Shown here one piece after another: positions 25,738 through 35,204 of a stretch of 64,000 bases of DNA; position 1 is the first letter of the stretch; each line of letters begins with the position of its first letter. A model generated the notes under the pieces. That model had not been told where the DNA came from. It made no database searches and worked only from the letters and a program-made list of their open reading frames with translations. This stretch comes from Paenibacillus paridis (lineage in GTDB: Bacteria > Bacillota > Bacilli > Paenibacillales > Paenibacillaceae). The position numbers and the translations under genes were made by a program. The stretch spans positions 1,550,001-1,614,000 of the forward strand of contig NZ_VCIX01000092.1 in the NCBI RefSeq assembly GCF_006345825.1. The letters are read 5' to 3'.

Positions 25738-28700
25738 TTAACTTCGCTTTATGATTTCGGTTATTTTGAGTGGATTAAGATGGTCTACCGTCAGACTGAC
25801 TTCTTCTTGATGCACGATAATCAAGTCCATGGTAGCCTTCTTCAGGAGATTAATCAATGTCTCCATTATTTCGGAATCATCGTTAGAATTAGGCGTGAGC
25901 TTGAATGTGATTTGTCCAAAATGGGCTTGAGGAACCTTATATTTCACCATATAGGACATATTGTTCACCAAAGTTTCCAACTTGCAGGTTGAGTCTATCG
26001 ATACGTGAATATTACTAAACATTGTTTTCGATAACTGATTCTGCAATTGAACCTGTTCCCATCTTAAAATATCCTCAAGCGGCATCACTTCGCGAAATTT
26101 CCTTCCGCGCATTTCATGGTGGGCTAGAATTTCTTCACTAAACAAAGCAAACTCACTTTCTTCTGCTTTGAACGGTACAGTCAGCTTCTTGGGATAATGC
26201 CTCTCATTATAAAGCTGTTGGTGTTTTTTGCCTTCCTCCATCGGCTCGTAAGCATCATAAGGCAGAGCAATCACCGCGACATCCTGGTACGTTCCCGTTC
26301 GGGAAACCATCAAATCATCACTAAGCGGATAATCCTTTTTCAGCTTTAGTGCGTTTTCCTCCTCTAGTTCCGTCATTGCCCCTGAGAATGGATGATAATT
26401 GTTCGAGTTATGTCCACCGCTTGTGCTTAATCCCATCATCCCGCGCCCTTCGCCTTGCCGCTCGGCTAACAGCATATTGCCGTCCTCGTCAAACGGGACA
26501 ACGCCCTGATAATTAATCTTGGCGCTCAGCATTCGCTGAAGCAATTCCCGCACAGGCACTTTAATTGTTAAAGTGTTGCCCGATGCCTCGCAATGCTGTT
26601 TATCCAAGTTCAATGACCGTGACAATGTGCTTGAAACAAGTTCGAGCTTATCCTTCTCGTTTGATTGATCATTAACTTTAATTTGAACGTAATCTTCATC
26701 AATCGTTCTTACCTCGATACTGTATTCCTGGAGCTTATTCTTATTATTGAGTACAGAGCTCTCTGTAGCCCCTTTACCAGTAACGGGATGGATCGCTCCA
26801 TTCTTTAAGAAAAAGTCTTCGTTCTGTGCAGAAGTGAGCAGCGTTTCCATTTCATGCTTGAGCAGCGCATCCCGAACTTCCTTTACATTGTTAAATGATC
26901 CGTGCCCTTGAGGGGAATCCGGAGCATGTTCCTGACCGTCAAGCATTACTTTGAAATCAGATAACGGGTCCAGTTCGTCCATGGACATTTCGAGGCTGTC
27001 TTTATCCACATAGTGCGTATTGCCCAAAGCCCCCGCTAGTGCGGTAATTGCGGCGGAATGCGTGCCATCAGCACGGCGGTTATGGTTCAGCCTGGTTTTT
27101 AATGTAAGCTCATCCTTGGAAAGAAGCGCCGTCGTATATTCGCTCTTGTTTTCCAAAATAAGCTTTTGCAGCAAATTGATATCCGTCACTTCTCTTGGAA
27201 TAACGGCAATGCCTTTATGCGGAACGATATTGTTGGTATACATCACATTCAGCAGCTCAACGATCTCTGATTTTTCGCTGTTTCTCGCAATATCAAGTGC
27301 ACTCTTCACAATAAAAGGCACTTTTGCCGCTTCAGGATGTTCCATGAAAAAGTTCTCAACTGCCAGCAAATCTCCTTCTATTATGCTTTTCTTCAACTCC
27401 GCCAACTTCATGGTGACATTCTCCGATTGCTGATTAGAATCGTGGGGTTTGCGAATGGTGTCCATATAGCGGATATCCAGTGGCAATGATCCTCCAATGG
27501 AAGCTTCCATGAAATAAAACTTTTGAAAAATGTTGGCTACAGCCTGCTTGGACTTTAATTCCTGCTCCATTGGTATGTTTAGTTCCTTCGCCTGCTTCAG
27601 CGGTTCCAAGATCTGCAGCTGCGCCTTTTCCGGCAATTGATCGAAATGACGCATAATGAAGCTAGCTGTGGCTTTTTTGAAGTTTTTCCCTACCGCTACT
27701 TCATCCGAAAGGTTAAAAGAATATTTTTTTATTTCGCCGCTCGACTTATCGCTATAGGTATAGTGAATTTTCGAATCCTGCGTGTGTACCTTTTCAGGTT
27801 TGCCGCTTTCGAACTCGATCATGATTTTCATATCTGAATCTAGCTCAATCGTACGTTCGTGCTGCGCCCCCCAGTCCTCGCCCTTCACGACCAAATGCTT
27901 TGCATGGAGCGGCTCGGCTTCCATGAAATCATCCACGTTCATAATAAATTCTGGATTGGTGGTGCTATTCAGCGATTTTGGCGTTGGAAGCTTGTCCTTG
28001 ATTGTGCCCGTACTGTGATAATTATAATAATGCGATTGGTTCGCTTGGTCGGACTCGGTATTCAACCCTTTGCTTTTGATCCCTTTGACATTTTGTACGC
28101 GATCCTGCGACATAAGACTTCCATCTTGCATAATAACATCATAAATAGCAGGATCGGTTAAGGCATGCTTCATGTAATAAGGTATCTGCTGCGCTAGCTT
28201 GAAGAACTCCGCTCTCAACTGTTGAAGCTCAGGGTGGTCGTGCAGCTCTTTAGCTGCGCTTCGTTCTCCGTAGGCTGCATTGCGTTCGGAGGCTTCGACT
28301 AAATCAATGCCTACATGTTTTTTTACTTTTTTAATCGCATGACGGCCGCCGATGATTTTCTGTAAAGTGGTAATCAACTTTAGTGATTTATCTTCCAATA
28401 GTTCTTCGCGTATTTTAGGCTTGCGAACGGCCTTTCCATCGCCAAGATTTTCAATCTCGTACATCGTGTCGGAGGATTCAAATAACCCCACTAAATCCCC
28501 ATGCCCATTTTCCTGTAGAAACTGTTTCAGGCTCATCTCTAAGCTTTTGGCTTTTGCATGCTTGTGAAGCTCAACGTATACCTTACCGACGGCGACAACA
28601 TTTTGTTCAGGAACTAGTGCTAGAAAATCCCGAAACGCATCCTTCTGTTCCGTTAGGCAACCAAGCATGTGAGCCACGTTCGATGCGGTTTCTTCCTCGT

Positions 28701-29961
28701 TATCCCATGTAAGTTCAGAAATGAGTTGTTTTGACTGCTTCAGTACATTCTGGTGGCCTTCTTTCACGCTGCGGCGAATGGCCGTTCCTAACGTCACGGC
28801 ATTGCTGCTGTTCAACGTGGTGAAATCTAATTTTTTGACGATGGTTCTACTCTCGACAGGATGGCCTAGCAGCAATTCTACTACGTCGGTATACTTACGG
28901 TCAGCTGCCGCATCCAATGCTGTCCTCCATTGCATCTTCGGTATTTCCGGGTACTCCGTATCTTCATCATTTTGTCCGTTAGATTCCGTGATTTGAGGGA
29001 CAGCCAACTCTTCTTTGCTTTCTTCGAATTGACCATCGTCGGAAATTTCGAAATCTTGCACATCAACGTCTTCATCATTCTGTTCACTATCCGTATCCGT
29101 ATCCGTTTCATTGCCCCCATTCGACGACAGGTAGGCGAGGTTCGGATTGGCATGCATGGATAATAAATATTCAACGACATCGATATGGCCTTCTAACGCA
29201 GCGTTTATTAGTGCAGAACCTGAATGACCATCGGTTCCAGAAACAGCGTCTATCTTAGCGCCATGGATCACCAATAATTTGACAAGCTCGAGCTTCCCTT
29301 CGCCCGCTGCTTCATATAAGGGCAGTTGATCAAGAAAGCCAGGTCCGTTAACATCGGCTCCAGCGTCAATCAATGCCTTAACCATCCCTATGCTGCTCTC
29401 ATATATTGCGTGGCTAAGCATGGTGTTCATTCCCAACTTCGCGTTTAAATCCACACCGCTTTTCAATAGCTCCGTCAGCATATCTTCACGATCCGCTTCA
29501 ATACATCGAAAGGCTAAAATAACCTTGTTTTTCGGTGCAACAATCATCAATAGATTCCGATTAACAATTATTTTCAGCAACAAATCGATTAAGTTAAGAT
29601 GATTGCTCACGTAACTAATTACTGATGTCAAATAGTTGTCGGTTACATCATCAGAATAGTTTTGGAGGATTTCTTGTACTACTGCAAACTTACCCTCCTT
29701 AACAGCTGCAACTAAAGCAATATCCTTGTTTATCAACTGATTGACAGGGGAGGAGCTGTTCTCTGATTTTCCGGCTTGCTGTTTCATCAGCTTCATTACA
29801 GCATGATTGCCGATTGTCTGTTGCAAATGATTTATCTGTTCATCGGTTAGATTTGACGGTGGTTTACTCTCGTTTATTGGAGTTTCACTTTTGTTGACAA
29901 GATCGGAATCCTTATTTTCTGCTTGCTTCGTTGAATGGGAGACCTGAGGCGATGGTTTCAT
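25738..29961 (-). CDS. Giant ankyrin-repeat protein with N-terminal IGNxAV motif and C-terminal Nudix-like segment
   Basis: A 1407-aa protein without signal peptide or membrane segment. The Ser/Lys/Asn-rich N-terminus leads into LQQTIGNHAVMKLM (46-59), a motif seen in cargo and associated proteins of extracellular contractile injection systems and in polymorphic toxins. Ankyrin repeats follow (about 75-290: SHAIYESSIGMVKALIDAGADVN, AAGEGKLELVKLLVIHGAKID), then an acidic linker, another repeat near 345-375, a long unassigned middle, and further repeat-like helices near 870-930. Near 1151-1210 GVVPFDEDGNMLLAERQ precedes a degenerate Nudix box (1183-1205) in which the E-x2-EE acids (E1198, E1201, E1202) remain but its first Glu is Tyr and the Arg is Thr. 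Isolated transcription unit with AAGGGG before the ATG. Function unknown; effector or toxin is inference. Confidence 0.85.
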   Translation of the reverse strand: MKPSPQVSHSTKQAENKDSDLVNKSETPINESKPPSNLTDEQINHLQQTIGNHAVMKLMKQQAGKSENSSSPVNQLINKDIALVAAVKEGKFAVVQEILQNYSDDVTDNYLTSVISYVSNHLNLIDLLLKIIVNRNLLMIVAPKNKVILAFRCIEADREDMLTELLKSGVDLNAKLGMNTMLSHAIYESSIGMVKALIDAGADVNGPGFLDQLPLYEAAGEGKLELVKLLVIHGAKIDAVSGTDGHSGSALINAALEGHIDVVEYLLSMHANPNLAYLSSNGGNETDTDTDSEQNDEDVDVQDFEISDDGQFEESKEELAVPQITESNGQNDEDTEYPEIPKMQWRTALDAAADRKYTDVVELLLGHPVESRTIVKKLDFTTLNSSNAVTLGTAIRRSVKEGHQNVLKQSKQLISELTWDNEEETASNVAHMLGCLTEQKDAFRDFLALVPEQNVVAVGKVYVELHKHAKAKSLEMSLKQFLQENGHGDLVGLFESSDTMYEIENLGDGKAVRKPKIREELLEDKSLKLITTLQKIIGGRHAIKKVKKHVGIDLVEASERNAAYGERSAAKELHDHPELQQLRAEFFKLAQQIPYYMKHALTDPAIYDVIMQDGSLMSQDRVQNVKGIKSKGLNTESDQANQSHYYNYHSTGTIKDKLPTPKSLNSTTNPEFIMNVDDFMEAEPLHAKHLVVKGEDWGAQHERTIELDSDMKIMIEFESGKPEKVHTQDSKIHYTYSDKSSGEIKKYSFNLSDEVAVGKNFKKATASFIMRHFDQLPEKAQLQILEPLKQAKELNIPMEQELKSKQAVANIFQKFYFMEASIGGSLPLDIRYMDTIRKPHDSNQQSENVTMKLAELKKSIIEGDLLAVENFFMEHPEAAKVPFIVKSALDIARNSEKSEIVELLNVMYTNNIVPHKGIAVIPREVTDINLLQKLILENKSEYTTALLSKDELTLKTRLNHNRRADGTHSAAITALAGALGNTHYVDKDSLEMSMDELDPLSDFKVMLDGQEHAPDSPQGHGSFNNVKEVRDALLKHEMETLLTSAQNEDFFLKNGAIHPVTGKGATESSVLNNKNKLQEYSIEVRTIDEDYVQIKVNDQSNEKDKLELVSSTLSRSLNLDKQHCEASGNTLTIKVPVRELLQRMLSAKINYQGVVPFDEDGNMLLAERQGEGRGMMGLSTSGGHNSNNYHPFSGAMTELEEENALKLKKDYPLSDDLMVSRTGTYQDVAVIALPYDAYEPMEEGKKHQQLYNERHYPKKLTVPFKAEESEFALFSEEILAHHEMRGRKFREVMPLEDILRWEQVQLQNQLSKTMFSNIHVSIDSTCKLETLVNNMSYMVKYKVPQAHFGQITFKLTPNSNDDSEIMETLINLLKKATMDLIIVHQEEVSLTVDHLNPLKITEIIKRS

Positions 29962-30248
29962 CGTGGATTCCCCTTTCTAAAAACCAAATTTAAAAGCAAA
30001 GGAATTTTTCTATCCAGAAAAAGAGCATGTACACCCATGTTTTACCATAGATTACCATAGTTTAAAAAGGAAGAACACCAAAATTGTTTCATGTCGTAAT
30101 CCAATACATCATTCTCACAAGGAATGATGCTGTAGGTGATTTGAAGTTACCTTTCTGAATGCTTTTCGTATTACCATATGGATTTAATTTGCTTTGTTCT
30201 TCGATTAACCGTAATAAAAGTTTGTTATATAATTTTAGGAGGTCTGTG

Positions 30249-30620
30249 ATGCCTGATTTGTTGCTGTTGCTATTCTTGTTTAATTTATCTCTATTTCTCC
30301 TGCATGAAATGGATGCAATCCGACGTTCGGAGTGGAAACTGTTTATGGTTTTAAAACAAATGGATGATGCAAAAGCCTATAAAGTGTTCACCCTTATCCA
30401 TCTCCCGTTATACACTATCATTCTTGCTTTTCTATTTAGCCAATATCAAATGATTATGTTTTGGTTTCTAGACATCTTTTTTATAATTCATGCGATCCTG
30501 CATTTGTTTTTCGAAAAGCATTCCAGTAATGAATTTAAAAATACATTCTCTCGATTTATCATCTATCCAATGGGAATCATTGCTGCCATCCATTTATTCT
30601 TGTTGATTACGGATATATGA
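30249..30620 (+). CDS. DUF6713-like small membrane protein
   Basis: Integral membrane protein, 123 aa, with about four hydrophobic helices (MPDLLLLLFLFNLSLFLLHE at the start; LIHLPLYTIILAFLF; FWFLDIFFIIHAILHLFF; GIIAAIHLFLLI). The motif LHEMDAIRRSEWKLF after the first helix is what I recall for the DUF6713 family. The ATG at 30249 has AGGAGG six bases upstream; the frame extends earlier without a site. Function unknown; it stands alone. Confidence 0.85.
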   Translation: MPDLLLLLFLFNLSLFLLHEMDAIRRSEWKLFMVLKQMDDAKAYKVFTLIHLPLYTIILAFLFSQYQMIMFWFLDIFFIIHAILHLFFEKHSSNEFKNTFSRFIIYPMGIIAAIHLFLLITDI

Positions 30621-30647
30621 TATGTTACTTTTAGCAACGCTCAAATA

Positions 30648-30693
30648 ACCAAAGAATCATCGTCAATGCTGAATAACGATGGTTCTTTGGTTT
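30648..30693. terminator. Bidirectional terminator between convergent genes
   Basis: 17-base arms (30648-30664, 30677-30693) with one wobble pair, separating the DUF6713-like gene (+) from the LysR gene (-). A and T runs flank both sides. Confidence 0.85.
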
Positions 30694-30708
30694 GAATTCG
30701 TTTTTTAT

Positions 30709-31596
30709 TTAAATGGTTTGTTTGGAAATTGTCTCGAAATATTCGATAACGATCTCTCGGAACTCCTGAGCTGCCCGTGAAATGTAACGACTCTTGTGCC
30801 AAAGCAAAGCGATTTCCCTTACCAATTCGTGATTCTCTATTTGGAGATATGTGATATTTACCGTTGTAAGTCTTGCCGTACTCGGAATAAAGGCTATGCC
30901 GATTTCTGCTTCCACAAGCGAGCTTAACCTTGCCGGTTCATCTCCCTCGTACACATAATTGGGAACAAATCCAACCGATTTGCAAATAGAGTCCACTAGA
31001 TCACGAGTACCATAGCCCCTCTTTACACCGACAAACCATTCATCTCTAAGTTCTGATAGGGATACGCTCTTTCGTTCTGCTAACCGATGCCCCTTTGGTA
31101 CGGCTACAAGGATAGGGTCGATATATACGATTTGACACTCTATATCATCCCCTTGAATAGGTGGAGAAGACAAACAGAAATCGATCTCTCCTCTATATAG
31201 AAGCGTAACCATTTCAAGCGTGGTCAGCATTTGTACATGATAATGGATATATGGCCATTTTTTCCGAAACTCACGAAGGATATTGGGCAACGCGCTTGCT
31301 GTGGTCACAGCCAGTTCAAGCTTGCCATGTTCGGGGCTGGTTAAATCGCTAATTTCCTGCTTTCCCTGTTCCAATTCAAACAAAGCCTTTTCTGCACGGC
31401 GAAGGAATTTGCTTCCAAACTCATTTAATCGCAGCTTCCTTCCAATTCGATCGAATAATGGGACTCCTACATCCTCTTCTAAGCGTTGAATCGTTTTGCT
31501 TAAAGACGATTGAGTGACATGTAGACTTCGCGCAGCTTCAGTCACATGTTCCAAGCGTGCAACCGCTAAAAAATATTTTAATTGAAGTAATTCCAT
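30709..31596 (-). CDS. LysR-family transcriptional regulator
   Basis: DNA-binding regulator of 295 aa: helix-turn-helix MELLQLKYFLAVARLEHVTEAARSLHVTQSSLSKTIQRLE (read as residues 1-40), then a LysR substrate-binding domain from about 90 (GKLELAVTTASALPNILREF). The ATG at 31596 follows GGAGG by eight bases; a GTG at 31611 overlaps that site. It is divergent from an MFS exporter, whose expression it probably controls. Similar pairs in Bacilli control drug or metabolite efflux; the inducer is unknown. Confidence 0.93.
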   Translation of the reverse strand: MELLQLKYFLAVARLEHVTEAARSLHVTQSSLSKTIQRLEEDVGVPLFDRIGRKLRLNEFGSKFLRRAEKALFELEQGKQEISDLTSPEHGKLELAVTTASALPNILREFRKKWPYIHYHVQMLTTLEMVTLLYRGEIDFCLSSPPIQGDDIECQIVYIDPILVAVPKGHRLAERKSVSLSELRDEWFVGVKRGYGTRDLVDSICKSVGFVPNYVYEGDEPARLSSLVEAEIGIAFIPSTARLTTVNITYLQIENHELVREIALLWHKSRYISRAAQEFREIVIEYFETISKQTI

Positions 31597-31628
31597 ATCA
31601 ATATCCTCCACTCATTCCTTTAAATCAA

Positions 31629-31672
31629 TGAAATCATAACATAAAATGCGTTGGAATAAATATATGATTTCA
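31629..31672. promoter_or_regulatory. Inverted repeat in the LysR/MFS divergent promoter region
   Basis: TGAAATCATA (31629-31638) and TATGATTTCA (31663-31672) form perfect 10-base arms 24 bases apart, and each half is itself nearly palindromic. This is a good candidate for the LysR recognition and activation sites. Confidence 0.6.
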
Positions 31673-31710
31673 ATTACCATGACATTAATAAGCTATTGGG
31701 GGAATCATAC

Positions 31711-33096
31711 ATGAGTGTTAAAAACAGATGGTTAATGATTTCAGTCGGGCTCGGGATATTATTGAATCCTTTGAACTCTTCTATGATTGCTGTTGCTATT
31801 GCAAGACTGCAAACGGTATATCAGCTGGATTTTACCGTTGTTTCTTGGATTATATTTTCTTTTTATATTGCCAGTGCTGTCGCTCAGCCTGTAATGGGAA
31901 AAGCCAGTGATTTATTCGGTCGCAAGAAAATATTTCTAATCGGACTTGTTGTTGCCTTTGCTGCATCATTACTAGCACCGTTATCGCCAAACTTTGGATG
32001 GCTTATCGTGTTTCGGATTGTTCAGTCCATCGGAACAAGCATGATGGTTTCAGTTGGAATGGCCATTGTTCGGATTCACGTTACGGAGAAACAAGCGAGT
32101 GCGCTGTCCATTTTGTCCATATTCCTCTCTGGAGCGGCAGCTATTGGTCCATTTGTTGGTGGGGTTTTGATTCACTGGTGGGATTGGCCTGCGATCTTTT
32201 TAGTGAATATTCCGTTTGCATTGTTGAGCTTTATATTAGGCTGGAGGAATATCCCCAAGGACAAGCCTTCATCCTCTATTGCCTCCAACATGACATTTCA
32301 CAAATGGCTTAATTTAGTCGATGCGCCAGGTGTTATGCTTTTCACTGTAGGTCTGGTTGCTTTGCTTGTTGGATTACTGTCAGCAAAATCATCGGGGTAT
32401 GTCTCATACGGACATGTCATGGTCGGCTTGTTTGGCCTTCTTTCTCTATGGGCATTTATACGGCATGAGTTAAAAGCGGCATCACCGTTTATACCTTTAC
32501 GCACCTTTGCTAAGCATCCTGCGCTGACTTGGGTCAATATCGAATTCATACTCGTTAACATACTTTATTACTCGCTTTTTTTTGGACTTCCTTCCTACTT
32601 GCAGACGGTACGTCATGTCAGCGAAATCCATACCGGAATTCTCATGCTAAGCTTAGGTTTGTGCTCGCTTATTGTTTCTCCGGTAGCAGGACGCTGGATT
32701 GATAAATCCGGAGCTCGACCGGCATTGATGCTATCTGGAATATTGATGGCATTTGGGTCAATATGGATCATGACTTTAAATCAAGCTTCACCGGTAATCA
32801 GTGTTTGTTTGGCGTTAGCTGCATTCGGTATTAGCAACGGATTAAACAATGTCGGTATGCAAGCTGCGTTGTTCAAAAGTGCACCGAAAGAGATGATTGG
32901 AGTAGCATCTGGCGTATTTATGACCTCGAGATACTTGGGAACGATCCTATCTTCCTTGTTGTTAAGCATTTTAATGGGAAACCAGTTCACTGCTGGGGGA
33001 TTTCGACTGCTTGGTGCTATCCTCACTGTAATTGCATTGTCCTTGGTATACATGAGCTGGCGGCGCCGGGAGTCAGCGCAATTGGAAGTGTCATAA
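31711..33096 (+). CDS. MFS transporter, DHA2-like drug exporter
   Basis: Polytopic membrane protein of 461 aa, about 12-14 helices. Motif A is DLFGRKKIFLIG after helix 2 (VMGKASDLFGRKK), and motif C-like glycine-rich SGAAAIGPFVGGVLIHWWDW in helix 5 marks a proton-coupled exporter. The start ATG at 31711 has GGGGGA eight bases upstream. Divergent from the LysR gene. The exported compound is unknown. A strong terminator follows. Confidence 0.93.
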   Translation: MSVKNRWLMISVGLGILLNPLNSSMIAVAIARLQTVYQLDFTVVSWIIFSFYIASAVAQPVMGKASDLFGRKKIFLIGLVVAFAASLLAPLSPNFGWLIVFRIVQSIGTSMMVSVGMAIVRIHVTEKQASALSILSIFLSGAAAIGPFVGGVLIHWWDWPAIFLVNIPFALLSFILGWRNIPKDKPSSSIASNMTFHKWLNLVDAPGVMLFTVGLVALLVGLLSAKSSGYVSYGHVMVGLFGLLSLWAFIRHELKAASPFIPLRTFAKHPALTWVNIEFILVNILYYSLFFGLPSYLQTVRHVSEIHTGILMLSLGLCSLIVSPVAGRWIDKSGARPALMLSGILMAFGSIWIMTLNQASPVISVCLALAAFGISNGLNNVGMQAALFKSAPKEMIGVASGVFMTSRYLGTILSSLLLSILMGNQFTAGGFRLLGAILTVIALSLVYMSWRRRESAQLEVS

Positions 33097-33135
33097 GCTC
33101 TAGAACAATGGAATATTCGGGTCCATTTTTACCCT

Positions 33136-33177
33136 AAGGAGGACAATAATGGAGATCCATTTATTGTCCTCCTTTCT
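33136..33177 (+). terminator. Terminator downstream of the MFS gene
   Basis: 14-base arms (33136-33149 and 33161-33174: AAGGAGGACAATAA / TTATTGTCCTCCTT) extended by an inner TGGA/TCCA pair, ending in TTT. It lies 40 bases after the stop and before the convergent LRR gene. Confidence 0.85.
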
Positions 33178-33219
33178 CATATCTAACAGGAAAAGCGAAG
33201 ATAGGATTACGCGGAATAG

Positions 33220-34242
33220 CTATCTTAATATGCGTGAAAGATGGAGGATGTCCATCGATTGTTTTCTTTTTTCTATAGGGATATTTTCAAGGAGGATATG
33301 TTCTTTACCTGCTTCAATCATGATTTTGCGCAAGGCGGCAATACGTCCCTTATTAAAATCTATAAACTGAAAATCCAATTGCTTTAATTCAGGCATTGTT
33401 GCCAGCCACGCAAACGCCTCAGCCTTTAAAGCCGGGTTAATCTCCGATAATACTAAATGTTCCAAATGAGTGGCCTTTTGCAATGAATGAATCTCTTGCA
33501 AGGATTTCATGGATTCGAGCTCAAGTTCTTTGAGCTTCTCCATGTGGGAGAAATCGCACAGCTGTTTCACTCTGGATAAAGCAAGGCCAAGGAAATGCAA
33601 TTGCTTAAATTCACCGATCGATGAGATGTCCTCCAATTTGTTAATGGCCGATAGCTTTAGCATCTTCAGCATGGGGAAGTTACGTGCGTCTATCTCACAA
33701 TTGATGCTGCAGTTGTTGATTAGCATATATTCAAGTGGAAGGCGCTCGGCAAAATTCAGTTGATGGATTGTCGCTTTTAGAATCAAACTTCTCAAATGAT
33801 AACATTCTGAGAGCGGCGACAAGTCTTTGAACTTTCCATCCAGTTCCAAATAGCTTAGCTGTTTGAACGCGGTCAAAAACGCAAGAGATATTGACTTTGC
33901 AGCTCTTATCCTCAGAAAGTCCAGGTTATGGAGGGCTTGCAGCTTGCTTAGATTTTGGCTCTGCATGATGTTCAAATGCAAGGCTTTGATATGCTTTAAT
34001 CCTGCTAATGTGTCAATCCATTCCTCGGTATACTCTCCTTTACTGGCCGTACTCCCGATATTCAGAATTAAATCCGGTCGTTTAGCAAAAAGCAACTCAT
34101 CTAGCTCAATCAGATCAGACAGCTTGTCTGCACCAAATACAAAACCGATGGAAGCTCTCCGCCGCAACAATAAGGCAGCTTCCTGCATCTTCGGAATTGT
34201 CCAAGGAACGCCATTCATGGAATGAATCCATGGTTCACTCAT
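33220..34242 (-). CDS. Leucine-rich-repeat protein
   Basis: Soluble protein of 340 aa without signal peptide. Repeats of the type LxxLxxLxLxx run from about 85 to 300 (GLKHIKALHLNIMQSQNLSK, LSYLELDGKFKDLSPLSECY, LKELELESMKSLQEI, LEHLVLSEI). The first 80 residues are a separate region. LRR proteins of this kind are scaffolds for protein binding; partner unknown. The ATG at 34242 follows GGGGG by seven bases. A small membrane protein gene lies 46 bases upstream on the same strand. Confidence 0.85.
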   Translation of the reverse strand: MSEPWIHSMNGVPWTIPKMQEAALLLRRRASIGFVFGADKLSDLIELDELLFAKRPDLILNIGSTASKGEYTEEWIDTLAGLKHIKALHLNIMQSQNLSKLQALHNLDFLRIRAAKSISLAFLTAFKQLSYLELDGKFKDLSPLSECYHLRSLILKATIHQLNFAERLPLEYMLINNCSINCEIDARNFPMLKMLKLSAINKLEDISSIGEFKQLHFLGLALSRVKQLCDFSHMEKLKELELESMKSLQEIHSLQKATHLEHLVLSEINPALKAEAFAWLATMPELKQLDFQFIDFNKGRIAALRKIMIEAGKEHILLENIPIEKRKQSMDILHLSRILR

Positions 34243-34288
34243 CAATCTACCCCCTCAATCAAGTGTTCATGATTATCGCTTATTTGTG

Positions 34289-34513
34289 TCATTTCATCAT
34301 ACGCCTCAGTTTTTCATATAATTTATGATTTAAGTAAGCATACAACCTAGGGAGCCAGTAGAAAATGCCAATGACCAAGGCTGTTATTAGCGTTGTTAGC
34401 ACACCCATTCGAACAGTTAAAGTCCCCTTAGAAATAAAGATAGACATCAAAATAAAATAAATTATGCTGACAATCCAAATGCCGGTCTTAAAAAATAGCT
34501 GAATCCCAACCAT
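34289..34513 (-). CDS. Small membrane protein, 74 aa
   Basis: Unrecognised. Two hydrophobic helices (about 8-27 IVSIIYFILMSIFI region; 36-53 GVLTTLITALVIGIFYWL) and a basic C-terminus (LNHKLYEKLRRMMK). A GAGGAAGG precedes the ATG. It lies directly upstream of the LRR gene and may be co-transcribed with it. Confidence 0.65.
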   Translation of the reverse strand: MVGIQLFFKTGIWIVSIIYFILMSIFISKGTLTVRMGVLTTLITALVIGIFYWLPRLYAYLNHKLYEKLRRMMK

Positions 34514-34534
34514 CCTTCCTCTTGTTATTTAACC

Positions 34535-34567
34535 AAAAACCGTGCTGCAGCTAGCAGTACGGTTTTT
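34535..34567. terminator. Hairpin with flanking A/T runs
   Basis: Arms AAAAACCGTGCTG (34535-34547) and CAGTACGGTTTTT (34555-34567), one mismatch. It looks like a bidirectional terminator, yet no gene ends here: it is upstream of the small membrane protein gene on one side and 5' of the repeat region on the other. Confidence 0.65.
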
Positions 34568-34789
34568 GATTGGCTTTTCGCTGAATTCATTATAAAATTT
34601 TAAGAGAAAAAGGTCTGCGGCCTTTTTACCTAATTGTGACAAACAGTCCTAGTGGCATCTACTGCTGTTCGACTTCGATGGTCATTTTACTTATTTCGTA
34701 AATTTGGCAGAAATAGCAAAAACGGATGAATATAGATTGATTGATCAAAAAATAGATTTAATCTATCCCAAGGCCCCAATTGACCTGGA

Positions 34790-35042
34790 TATGGCTAGGT
34801 TTTGGAGAAGTAGATCTATTTTTTAGATCTATTCAGGCGGAAATCGCCAATTGGGATGAAATAGGTCTAAAAAATAGACCTAATTCAGCTCAACGGCTTC
34901 AAATGGGTAGCTTATGGCTGATTTCTGTAAAAATAGATCTATTTTTTAGATCTAATCTGGCGGAAATCGCCAATTGGGATGAAATAGGTCTAAAAAATAG
35001 ACCTAATCTAGCCCTGTGGCTTCAAATGAGTAGCTTATGGCT
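34790..35042 (+). repeat. 123-bp tandem repeat, two units plus degenerate flanks, hairpin-rich
   Basis: Two units (34790-34912 and 34913-35035) repeat with an exact 123-base period and a third copy begins at 35036. Each unit contains three hairpins: TAGATCTA-T5-TAGATCTA, GGCG-GAAAT-CGCC and TAGGTCTA-A5-TAGACCTA. A more degenerate partial copy precedes them (about 34741-34789). The period is 41 codons, and an open frame of 92 codons (34780-35058, +) runs through both units, giving a repeated peptide (AEIANWDEIGLKNRPN). No ribosome binding site precedes it, so I treat it as a non-coding repeat. Confidence 0.85.
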
Positions 35043-35204
35043 AGGTTATAAGATATGAGAAGCGGTAAGATCGATCGGGAGAAATGAAGGGTTAGGCTTA
35101 GTCTCGAGAGTCTTACCTTTACAAGTCTTAGTCTATCTAAGAATCTGGCTGCAACAGCGACTTCATAGAATGATCTACTCAAACAGCGCCTAAAACGAGA
35201 AACA

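Noticed and set aside
34780..35058. 92-codon frame across the 123-bp repeat
   Set aside because: Reading frame is a by-product of a 123-base period; no ribosome site and the DNA is dominated by palindromes. Kept as a repeat and flagged as a finding.
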